In this document: piece after piece, positions 54,916 through 64,000 of the stretch
Position numbering within the stretch: position 1 is the stretch's first letter
Layout of the letters: each line of letters begins with the position of its first letter
The notes under the pieces: generated by a model
The model's input: only the letters and a program-made list of their open reading frames with translations
Databases searched by the model: none
Told to the model about the DNA's origin: nothing
Source of the DNA: Tenebrio molitor
Lineage: Eukaryota > Arthropoda > Insecta > Coleoptera > Tenebrionidae
NCBI RefSeq assembly: GCF_963966145.1
Contig: NC_091054.1
Location: forward strand, 14,260,001-14,324,000
Direction of reading: 5' to 3'
Length of the DNA: 64,000 nucleotides
Program-made: the position numbers and the translations under genes

Positions 54916-55840
54916 GGTTGCTTTGGAACCTGAACAGGCACTAAAAACAATGTGTGAAGTGTAACTTATGCCAAATAGTTTTTTTTTTTAATACAGACAG
55001 ATAAAGAATTATCTATCCTTTGCCTACATTAAGTGTCTACTAACCACTACACAACTGCACTAACAAGTTGGAATAATCATTTAATAATTTAATGCGAGCA
55101 ATTATTGACGAACTCTGAACTTCCTTTCGCTTTATTATTATGTCTACAATTTCTAATTTTGGTGTTATATAAGAAACATAGTGGGTTTCTGCAGAGGGGA
55201 TTTAACGTGTTCACGAATTCGTGAAAGGTCTGTGTTACACTTGTTAAAAAATCGATACTAACGTTGCGCGCAAAATTAGGTATATCAAACCGGTTTTTTC
55301 GCGACAAACTTAGATAATAGATAGGTACGAGTAGATAAAGAAACATGCATATACATAACAGTTAAACCAAAGTAGTGTAAATAAAATGGAAGCCAAAGTA
55401 ATGTATTTTTAATGGTTACTTGGAATTAACAATAAATCGTATGAATTCAAATAATTCGAAAAATAATGTGTGATCAAAACAAAAATTAGGAAGCAAATTG
55501 GCGGTGAAAAAGAGTTGATTCATGCATCAACGCGTACGGCGTCAATGTATTTTACTATAGAAGTATAGAACCTCCTCGATTTTGGGGTTCTCTCAGATGC
55601 ACACGGAATACGGATACAGAACACGGGGGAAGAAGAATGGTAGGAGTAACCAATAAACCAATGAGCATGGTTTGGGATATTCAAAGGCTTTTTTGACAAA
55701 TGTGCCTTTTTTACAGTTGTACAGTGGCCGGCAAAAAAAGTTAGCTATCATTTAAATGTCAGTGTCATTAAAGCATTAATTACGCATTTGAATTTTGATG
55801 TGACAGAAAAGTGATGGCTAGTTTTTATTGCCGGGCATTG
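54916..55840. other. Upstream flank of the AIG1-like gene
   Basis: Probable 5' flanking region; no TATA box or element ends could be assigned. Short frames here are not convincing. Confidence 0.35.
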
Positions 55841-56572
55841 TACACGGTGATTCAAGTTTTACCGCCCGAGCAAAAACACCCACTTCTAATCGATTTAAAA
55901 TTCTCAAAAAATTCAGGAATGATTGTGTGTCGCTGTAGAATATTCTGTAAAAATTTCAAATTTTTTAATGAAACAGGTAAATATTTCATTTTAATTCAAT
56001 AACAGCTACATTATTTTACATAATTTTTCACTGAGAGTCCTTTCAAACATTTACGAAAAATTTGGTGTCATCGAAATCATGAAAACATCACTGGTTTTTG
56101 AAATAAATGCAATTTGATATTAAAGTGCAAAATTTAGCTATCATTTATTATTAAATTGGGTGGTCACTTCCACAAAAGAGGTTGGCGTGGGTTGTTTATG
56201 GTACACTTTAGGGACTGAAGAATTACTAGAAAAGTTGTCAACAGATGTTTGCCGACAATGAGGTATTTATTTATGACACTGTAGTTGTAAATCTTGTTCA
56301 TTTTTCGCTTTTAATGTTAAAATTGGAATAATTCAAAAACTAATAATTTTCTTTTGATGCGAATTTCATAAATGTGTTCTTTGAATTAATTGTGAATTAT
56401 GAATTGTTTTGGTCAAAATCGATTTTTTTTAATTTATGGCTCTGAATGAAGTGATAAGGGAAAATTAATTGCACACATTAGAAGCCTTATATCAAGGGAA
56501 TGTAACGCTAAAGTTTCATCATTTTTACTAATTTCTTAATAGGGTTTATCGTAAAACTTGAATCACCCTGTA
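55841..56572. mobile_element. MITE with CAAGTTTTACCG ends, copy 2
   Basis: Ends TACACGGTGATTCAAGTTTT and AAAACTTGAATCACCCTGTA, TA-bounded. Alignable with 42393-43066 along its length, with one extra segment of about 40 bp near 56005-56045. Non-coding. Confidence 0.85.
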
Positions 56573-56950
56573 CATATGTAGATATTATACGGTGCGATCA
56601 ACAATAACTTAGATAAGGGGCGTCTATGACTCTGACAGTGTCAGAATTTTCGTATCTTTGCTAACTGAGCTACCTAATAAACGTCAAACAACTGTCACTA
56701 TGAATCCAATTTTGGTAATTCCAATGCACAAACAATAATATAGATAAAACAAATAATCGGAATTTGTAAAAACGGAAAGTTGATTTTAATTACCTAATTA
56801 ACATAAATGAAAATGGTATAAACAGTTGACGTATAACGCCGTTAATTTCAATTGCATTAATAATTTACATGATAAATTATAGTACAGCGTGATCAACAAT
56901 GCCTGAGTCTGTTGGCAATGAAACAATTGAAAAATATTGGTGTTTTTCTG

Positions 56951-57937
56951 AACCCATTCAGAAAGAGTTCCAGAACCGAAAGATCCCCAAGTAGAGGCGA
57001 AGAAAGAAATCAAAGCAAAGAAATAGAGGAGAAAATAGAAACAGTGCTCAGAGAGATAAAAGAGGATATGGCGGGAATAGTAGAGGAGAGCAGAGCACGA
57101 AGAAAGGAATTAGCGGCAGCGAGAGAGAAGGAGGGAGAGCAAGAAAGAGAGGACATGCTGAAATCGTCAGAAGTAAGGAAAGAAAGCAGCACGAGAGAAA
57201 GAGAAGAGGGTAGAACGTCGAAAGAAGGCAAGAACCCACTCAGAAATAGTTCCAGAACGAGAAGATCACCAAATAGAAGCCAAGAAGAAAATCAAAGCAA
57301 GGAAATGGATAAGGAAATGAAAACAACCATGATAAGAGAGATGAGAGAGGAGATCAAAACACTAAGAAAGGAATTAGCGGCAGTGAGAGAGGAGAATGGG
57401 GAGCTAAGGAAAGAATTAGCGACAGTGAGAGAGGAGATGAGAGGAAGAGAAGAAAAAGGGCAGTTGGAGAAGGCAGATTGGATGAAAAGGATGGAAATGA
57501 TAGAGGAAAAGATGGAACAAAGAGAAAAGAAGGAGAGGAAGAATAATGTTATAATAACTGGAATAGGAGCAATAAGTGAAAATGTAGAGAGGGGGGTGGA
57601 AGAATGGTTAGAAAGGGAGATAGGGATGAAAGTGAATGTAAAGGAAGCATTTAAAATAAATAAAGATAAGATGATGCTGGCAAAAATAGAAAATTGGGAG
57701 CAGAAGAAGAACATAATGCTAAGTAAGAGTAAGTTAAAGGAAAAAAAAAGGTGAGAGGATGTATATAGATGACGATTTGACAAAAGAAGAAAGGGAAACA
57801 CAAAAGAAGTTAAGAGAGTTGGCCAGAGAGGAGAGAGATAGAGGAAAAAGGGTGAAAATAGGATACAGGAAAATACAGATAAACGGGGACTGGTTTAGAT
57901 GGGATAAGAGACAGGAGAAACTGAAGAAAATTTGCTA
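56951..57937 (+). pseudogene. Non-LTR ORF1-like protein, one frameshift
   Basis: The long frame technically opens at 56912 in flanking DNA, but the element starts at 56951. The protein is Glu/Lys/Arg-rich and mostly coiled coil. An imperfect internal repeat is visible: NPFRKSSRTERSPSRGEERN... and NPLRNSSRTRRSPNRSQEEN.... The end has an RRM-like module (NNVIITGIGA, EEWLEREIGMKVNVKEAFKI, MMLAKIENWEQKKNIMLSKS). The frame shifts by one in a run of A's near 57738; in the next frame it continues YIDDDLTKEERETQKKLREL and INGDWFRWDKRQEKLKK to a stop near 57937. ORF1 proteins of this type bind the element RNA. Opposite-strand frames are artefacts of purine bias. Confidence 0.75.
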
Positions 57938-58345
57938 GAAGAAGGAGAGAATAAGAAGACGACTCGGCGAGAAAATGTACAAGGAGAAGGTGAATAAAAA
58001 GGTAGAGGGACAAAGACACAGAAAAGTAAGAGAGAAGAGAGAGAATAAGAGAATCGAATTACAATAGGGAGGGGAGAGAGTGTGTGTGAGAGAGGAAAAG
58101 GATAGCGGGTTGCAGAGGTGGGGACGAGGAGAGAGAGAACAGGAATGGGAAGGAAGGAGAAGAGAGACAGAAGGTGCAGGAGGTGACGCGAGGACAGTGA
58201 GAAGATCGAACACATGCGGCAAAATGTGAGAGAGAAAGAGAAGGGAATGGGGAGAAATATGGAGCGAAGACGGCAGGGAGATGGATGAAAGAGTAAGGAA
58301 GAGGAGAGAAAGAATAGAGAACGAGAGGAGTGAGGGAGAAGAATA
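57938..58345 (+). repeat. Purine-rich (GA) tract inside the retrotransposon
   Basis: Almost unbroken G/A sequence with GAGAGAGTGTGTGTGAGAG near 58072-58090. It replaces the expected ORF2 and has no consistent frame. Confidence 0.8.
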
Positions 58346-58667
58346 AATTGTTATTTTTATGTTTATGTTTTGTAATCAGGAATCCGAAAGCCCGTAGGGC
58401 AAAATAAAGCATTTTGTTTGTATTGGTGTTTTTCTGTTTCGTAATTGGCACTGACCGGATGTTTTAACTTGACACGACATTAAAAAAAATTAGGTTATGT
58501 CTGGTATGTTTATGCTAATACAAAAATGACCCTTTGATGGTAAACGTCAAATTCGCCTGTCAACTCCGTCAAAGCTGACAACCGGAAATAAGTTTAGATT
58601 ACAGTGGTACCAAAATCATTCAAATTTTCATTGTTACCGACAGACGCAGTCATTCTTGATCACGTTG

Positions 58668-58902
58668 TACGGGGTGATCAAATAGGACTGTTTAAGTTGG
58701 TAACACTGAATTGTATTTTAAATCGTATAACAGGAGTAACTTTCGGTTGTTGATGGCTTGTCGTTGTTAATGCTATACCTACATCAGATATTTGTCAAAT
58801 AAACCAACAAAACATATCCGGTTGCAGTGTTATAAATAACCGAATTAAAAAATTTTCTTAATTGTACTGCCAACTTAAACAGTCCTTCTTGATCACCCGG
58901 TA
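58668..58902. mobile_element. MITE with TACGGGGTGATCAA ends
   Basis: Ends TACGGGGTGATCAAATAGGA and the inverse of TCCTTCTTGATCACCCGGTA, continuing through CTGTTTAAGTTGG on both arms; TA-bounded. Non-coding. Confidence 0.85.
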
Positions 58903-59836
58903 CTATTGCGATCATTAAATTTTGGACATCATTTTTTTGTCATATAAAAAAATTACTCTAAATCATGCTTTATTGAAATTGTCACACATGAATGATCAAA
59001 TTGTTGTCAAATTTATTTACAATTGGTCAATATGAGCGATGACAATATATTAAGTTTATAGTTTTTATTTGGTTATTTTCTATTTTTTATTAATTAAAAC
59101 CTCGTTCTATTCCATTTGTCTGATTTTTAAAACTTCTTGAATGTTTTGTCGGTAAATCTGACATTCATATTTTCAAAATAGACACAATCAAAATTAAGGT
59201 TATTAATATATAAAGGTCGTTTTAGAATGTATGACAACACGATGACACTAGTGAATGGCGCTAGTTCCTCTCTAATATGTTTTTATATCGCCAAATCTCA
59301 AAAATCACACTAAAAACGTTCCGAATCAAAATTTTGTCGTTGAACTTGCTCATTTGTATTTAAAATATACCAACAATTTATAGAGATTGCTGTTTTGAAG
59401 CGCCAACATTTCTCTAAATTTGTTCTTACATCGGCAAATTTCAAAAATCACTGTAGATACGTTTAGACAAGTTTTTTTCCGTAAACAGCTCGTATCGATC
59501 GACTGAAAGCCGCAAGTTATTATTGTTTGCATGATTTATTGTACACTTGAATGCGAAAATTTCAAAAATTCCTGTGTTTTAATGAGTAATATTACATGTC
59601 AAGACAGGCGGAATTTTGAAAACCCCAACTGAAAGCAGCGCGCTGTCTCCACGAGATAGAAAACGATATCGGGCGCGTTATGTTATGAAAAGTAATAAAT
59701 ATTAAATTTTTACATGAATTTTTCTTATTTGTTGTAACAAAAGACGTATGGCAACGTAAATAGTTTTTTATTTTAAACAAAGTTTTATGTTGAGAAATTT
59801 ATTTATTACGGAAGTCGTTTTCTTATGAGGAGTTTA
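58903..59836. other. Intergenic DNA, nothing recognised
   Basis: AT-rich. Frames at 59350-59780 (-) show no family signature. Confidence 0.35.
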
Positions 59837-60229
59837 ACTACAGTTAATTTCAAAATTATAGAGTACACCTAATTTTCTGCAGTGTAAAATGCACTTACAT
59901 TTTTTGTCAAAGATCAATGTCAATTTTGACAAACAAAATGCCTAATCTAACCGAATACGCGAAAGTGGTCATTCTTTCCAAATTAGAAGAAGGGTGGTTG
60001 ATCCGGAGGGTAGCCCAATATTATAACATCGCGAAGAGCACCGTGTAGAGAGGATAAAACAAACAATATTATGGTGCTCTAAAATATAATATGTTGTTAA
60101 ACTTACCTAACCTATATAAAAATATGACGTCTACATTTCAAAAAGGCATCTTCACATCTGGAAAAAACTCTAATAAATCGACTTTTTGATTTTTGACGTG
60201 TACTCGATAATTTTGAAATTAACTGTACT
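59837..60229 (+). mobile_element. Tc1-type non-autonomous element with transposase N-terminus
   Basis: Ends CAGTTAATTTCAAAATTAT and ATAATTTTGAAATTAACTG, followed inside by GAGTACAC on both arms; TA-bounded. It contains the start of a transposase gene. Confidence 0.8.
59939..60060 (+). pseudogene. Tc1-like transposase, N-terminal fragment
   Basis: Starts MPNLTEYAKVVILSKLEEGW and continues with LIRRVAQYYNIAKSTV before a stop: the first helix-turn-helix of a Tc1-type transposase. Nothing of the catalytic domain remains. It belongs to a third Tc1 subfamily, distinct from those at 8.9 and 16.1 kb. Confidence 0.7.
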
Positions 60230-61670
60230 TCAATACTGAAAAATTGCGAGACATGTGGAGAATGGGTGAAACCGCCGAACTGTTCGCGATATCGCTGCGA
60301 CGAATTGCAGCAGAACTAAATTGAAAATGTTGTTTGGGCAGTATGACCCTCTTTATTAAAAATTAATGCATCATTAATAAGTTCTTGAAAAGATATCAAA
60401 TTGGTTTTATTATATTTAGAAGTTTAAGGAAATTAAGATAACCAATTATTATAAGTCAACTTTATTTGCAATAAAACTTAACTACTGTAAAATTGACCTT
60501 GTCAAAGAGAGCAAAGAAAAAACAAAATTTGATTTTCACTGAGATAAGTATTAATTACATATTTATTGTCTGTCAAAGATAAGCTTCAACAATTGAGCCT
60601 TTGACGTATTTTATGTTAATTAATAATGTTTCCAGATCAGGATAAGACAAATTATTATTAATCGTAATAAATATAAAACAGTACAACGTTTATTTTTTTG
60701 AAGCACTTGGGTCACCCCAACCCCAGCCCTCATCTTAAGTTACGCCACTGGTTGGATGTCGTACATTGTGTCTTCATGGTCTTGAGATTGAAAATTGTGT
60801 CATTAGGTAAGATCAAGATGATGATTTTGTTTATCCTCAAATTGTTGAAACAACCACAACTGATAACAGTTGTGACCAAATCGACAATGTAACCGGAGAA
60901 CAGTCCGTCTTCAAAACGTAGCAGATTTGATTAAAACCAGAAAAATAAACTGGAAGTTATAAATTAATTATAAGAGTAACAAACTGATTTCTGACTGATT
61001 AAACTTGTACATTTGTTGTTTTTTGGATTCCTAGTTAAATGAAGATTTACAAAATAACTACATGTAGGTAAGACGTGTGTTAGCAAACATTTTTGTTGAA
61101 ATCATGACAACATAATTTAGTCACAAACAAATGTATTTTACCAAAACAGTAAAATAAAATACAACAAAACTGCATGTAATACAACCTTAACACGTTGTTT
61201 ATGTATGTTAGGTTAGGATAAACTTTGACAATTGACGCGGAAGAATTTACCTTCCCAATTGGACATAATCGTAGAGTGAAAAAAGGAGGTTTTCAGTGAA
61301 ATTTTTTTACGATTATCTAAAAGTCCAACGTGTTATTGATCGATGTATTTTGAGAATTATACGCCAGACAACCTACTGATTGATTTTTTCGTGGTCAAAT
61401 AAGCTTCCAAATCTTCTTGATCATAAACCTACTTACCTACCAAATTTATATCCTGACCTTTCATCTCAAATTAATCTTTTATTTTGATCATAAAAAAGGT
61501 TAAAGATAAGTTTTTAACACAAAATGAATAATAAAAAGCGATGTTTACTAAAATTATGACTTATACTCTTACTTAAGTGTTCATTAACCTGGTGTTTTTT
61601 GGATTTTAGTTAACCGATTAAAAATTTACAATTTACAGAAACAAACGATTTTGTGAAAATCGATATAGAG
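60230..61670. other. Intergenic DNA, nothing recognised
   Basis: A protein-like fragment TEKLRDMWRMGETAELFAIS (60237-60322, +) directly follows the Tc1 element and ends at a stop; it is not assigned. No further features. Confidence 0.3.
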
Positions 61671-62245
61671 TTATTCACGTAAAATGATGAGCCTGATCAG
61701 GTAAAAATGCAACCCAAAATACAATTTATAAAGCTGTCTCGATCCCTATTACAGTATCATAATAAACATAAAACATATTTATAGTTGACTCAAGTTGCAA
61801 AAAACCACTTTGCCTTTGCAACAGCACTTTTATGGCATTAGTCTTTTGAAATTACTTTAAAACTGTACTTATATGGAAAATATTCAATCCAAACTATGAT
61901 TTTCTTGTCCCTTTGTGCCTTTATTTCGTTCAAAAATATTAAAATAATGCTGTTGCAAATGACAAGTGGTTTTTTGCAACTTGAGTCAACATTAGGTACC
62001 TACTTTATCAGTAACACTAACCTTCGAGGCGATTATGGAGCATCTTTGGTCGGTAAACAATGAAAACTAAAAAAAAAAAACAGTACCTATTCAAAAGTCA
62101 ACACCAGAACTAAGCAAAGAAAAAATATTCTTTAGCATCGTGATAATGTTTTAGTGATATTTGATGCATATTATTATATGTATTTACAAAAATAAAGTTT
62201 TTGTTAAGTATCTACAAATTCAGGCTCATTATAAATGATTATAAA
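61671..62245. mobile_element. Foldback element related to 33921-34400
   Basis: Left end AGTTATTCACGTAAAATGAT with ATGAGCCTGA, inverted near 62222-62240. GCAACCCA(A/C)AATACA next to the left end is shared with 33921-34400. Inner arms TTGACTCAAGTTGCAAAAAA and its complement at about 61785-61830 and 61950-61995. Confidence 0.6.
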
Positions 62246-62965
62246 TCTTATCGCAGTAGGCGTTGGTGAAAGAAGTTGAATGTGCCGCAAGCTTCATAAC
62301 ATGAGTGATGCTAGTATCGCCGATAGGTGGCGCTTCCACCGCCGGTAGTTGAAATCTTTTATAATGACCCTGTACATTGGTGGTATGGATAAAAATGGAG
62401 GAAATGCTTAAAGTGAGCAAATTAGTCCTACTCAGAGTGGTCTTGAAAAAAAGCTTTTACCTATAATTGATTTCATATAAATGTTCATCAAGTGAGCTGT
62501 GCATTTGTAAAAGCACCTTTAATTTAGTTACATTACAAAAGTCACATTTATGAAGGTCATGTCCAATAAATCTTTACTTGGTAAAAATACAAAGACAAAA
62601 ACAAATAAGAATTACTTTAATTTAATCAGTAAAAAGACGTAACATTGCTTTTGAAATCAGCAATGTTAAAATGCACAAAAACTGAAAAATTAGTCAAATC
62701 GGGTTCGCGCAGAGCAAGCAACTTTGAAAGTCAAAGTCACTAGCTTTAGCTTTACTACCAACAGAAAATCAGATTTTCATGGCTTGCTTAGATGCACATT
62801 TATATGAAATTGAGTACCTATACATTTTTTTTATTCATGGAACATGTACTATCGCGGCCAAAATACTTTGGTCGTCAATGTGACATAAATGACATTCAAT
62901 TGTAAAGCAAACTTTAGGATGTTTAACCTTATTTTTTACTACTGTCAAAATTATTTTAATCTATC
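62246..62965. other. Intergenic DNA, nothing recognised
   Basis: No gene or repeat ends identified. Confidence 0.3.
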
Positions 62966-63869
62966 AGTGTCATAACGAGAGGCTAAATAACCCAGGACGA
63001 TCCTTACCAATACGCATGCGTTAGTAACTTGGGTGCTTTGTTGTTACATGTACCGCATGGTACTGTACCGCGTGCCGCGCGTAAGGCAAAGAACAGTAGA
63101 TGAGTAGAACACAAACTAAAGATATAATTATGTTTTTAGAATCTTTTAATAGGTCTAAGAAAATTGTTATCAATATTTCAGTGTATTATTGTCATTTACA
63201 CCAAAAAACTTCCAATATTAATGTTCAAACTCTACTTTTTAACATATGTATGTTGCAGATGTAGTTGCATCCGTTACCTTGAATTACCAATTACATAATA
63301 CAAAATTCCCTAGAATTTGAAAATTTATTTTTTTTATTTAAAAATTTTAAAAAAATCTAAAAAATTACATAAAAAAACTCGCCTACGGGTCGTTTTCTAG
63401 ACCTGGGATTCGTGCGCCAAATCAACCCTTATAAAACTCGTTGTGCAAACATTTCATCACAGTTTTTTTTAGCAGCAACATCTAAAATCGTTTCCTCGGA
63501 AACGCATACATTTAGTAGAGTTACCTTCAGGAAGGCGTGTGTGATTGGTTATCTTAAAATCGTTTTCATTTCAAAACTAATATACTTTTCACGTTTGTTG
63601 TAGAATCCTTGTTGGATTAAATATAAAATTCACAGTTAACAGCTGACGCGCGAGTTCTGGGACACCCTGTATAAATGAGTTTACTACATAAAAAAGGTCT
63701 TTTATTGTATTGTTTCTTATTATATACGCAAGTGTTGTTATAATTTTTAAACAATAAATTTGCGATATTTTCTAAGTCCGTGAACGTCAAATTTAAATAA
63801 CGCGCAAAATTATAGGACTTGCGCACAAGTATGGAATGGCCTGGGTCATTTAGCCTCTCGTAGTGTCAT
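62966..63869. mobile_element. Inverted-repeat element with AACGAGAGGCTAAAT ends
   Basis: CAGTGTCATAACGAGAGGCT and TAAATAACCCAGG at 62966-62999 are inverted at 63838-63869. The interior includes an orphan ACAGGGTG-family end (GAGTTCTGGGACACCCTGTA, 63652-63671) and a short hairpin near 63378-63401 whose minus strand has a C(GTA)G loop. No gene recognised. Confidence 0.6.
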
Positions 63870-64000
63870 ACGGGTGGGGTAAATCCCAGCTGTGGAGGCA
63901 GGGTTCAAAAGCAAAAGATCAACATGGTCGCGGTTTAGACAACCTTCAGAAGCAAGTAAGACGATTCTATATTTATCAAAAACTGAAAGTGCCATATTTT

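Larger units (their letters stand above)
56951..58420 (+). mobile_element. Non-LTR retrotransposon copy with ORF1 but no RT
   Basis: Flanked by a perfect 16-bp target duplication, TATTGGTGTTTTTCTG, at 56935-56950 and 58421-58436. From 5' to 3' it holds an ORF1-type gene, about 430 bp of purine-rich sequence, and a short 3' UTR (GAATCCGAAAGCCCGTAGGG, AATAAAG near 58402). No endonuclease or reverse transcriptase is present, so it is an internally deleted or non-autonomous copy that was mobilised in trans. Confidence 0.85.
56883..58669. mobile_element. MITE with GTGATCAA ends, split by a retrotransposon
   Basis: Ends TACAGCGTGATCAACAATGC and the inverse of TACAACGTGATCAAGAATGA, TA-bounded. Without the 1.47-kb retrotransposon and one target copy it would be about 300 bp. 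A related element follows immediately at 58668-58902. Confidence 0.75.

Noticed and set aside
57010..58451. Six minus-strand frames rich in Ser, Leu, Phe and Pro
   Set aside because: They are the complement of a purine-rich retrotransposon ORF1 and GA tract; the composition is a by-product.
1..64000. CRISPR arrays, rRNA genes, bacterial-type operons or intact endogenous virus genes
   Set aside because: Looked for on both strands; no regularly spaced repeats, rRNA-like blocks or intact viral polyprotein were recognised.

Overview
The window looks like insect nuclear DNA, most likely from a beetle. It is AT-rich, its genes have introns of about 50 bp, it is packed with small DNA transposons, and it carries two host genes built like their insect counterparts. 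The order is an inference; no marker settles it. There are no bacterial operons, rRNA genes, CRISPR arrays or credible free-standing tRNA genes.

Host genes. (1) 38056-41127, minus strand: a seven-exon coiled-coil protein of about 582 aa ending in a GRIP-like Golgi-targeting domain, probably the insect quick-to-court gene. (2) 53629-54915, minus strand: a 232-aa multi-pass membrane protein of the AIG1/ADTRP (FAR-17a) family. It has two alternative first coding exons of exactly 53 codons each, both ending in phase 0 on the same downstream exon. A promoter-like GC-rich block lies near 37.1-37.4 kb. Two possible small genes or terminal exons lie at 20.4-21.3 kb.

Mobile DNA fills most of the rest. 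Crypton-type tyrosine-recombinase elements occur five times: a fragment at 1.9 kb, an apparently intact three-exon copy at 3.3-5.0 kb, an inverted internally deleted copy at 6.8-7.5 kb, an N-terminal fragment at 10.9 kb and another at 35.5-36.3 kb. Tc1/mariner copies lie at 8.7-10.2, 16.0-16.8, 33.9-34.4, 46.7-51.3 and 59.8-60.2 kb. Non-LTR pieces lie at 17.5-18.0 kb (RT C-terminus) and 57.0-58.4 kb (ORF1-only copy with a perfect 16-bp target duplication). A dimeric tRNA-derived SINE with a 16-bp target duplication lies at 5.5-5.95 kb. The 46.7-51.3 kb block is nested: Tc1, then a TAA-flanked Harbinger-like element, then a P-like element with inverted repeats of about 195 bp, then a THAP-bearing P-like remnant. 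Many MITEs and foldback repeats complete the picture.

Main unusual signal. At least ten long palindromes with unrelated arms share one design at their centre. On one strand only, each folds into a hairpin with a CGAG/CGAG tandem G.A motif, in most copies capped by a C(GNA)G triloop, a combination known to be very stable in single-stranded DNA. Four lie upstream of Crypton recombinase sequences, with the foldable strand always equal to the coding strand. This suggests, as a hypothesis, a eukaryotic folded single-strand recombination site comparable to integron attC.
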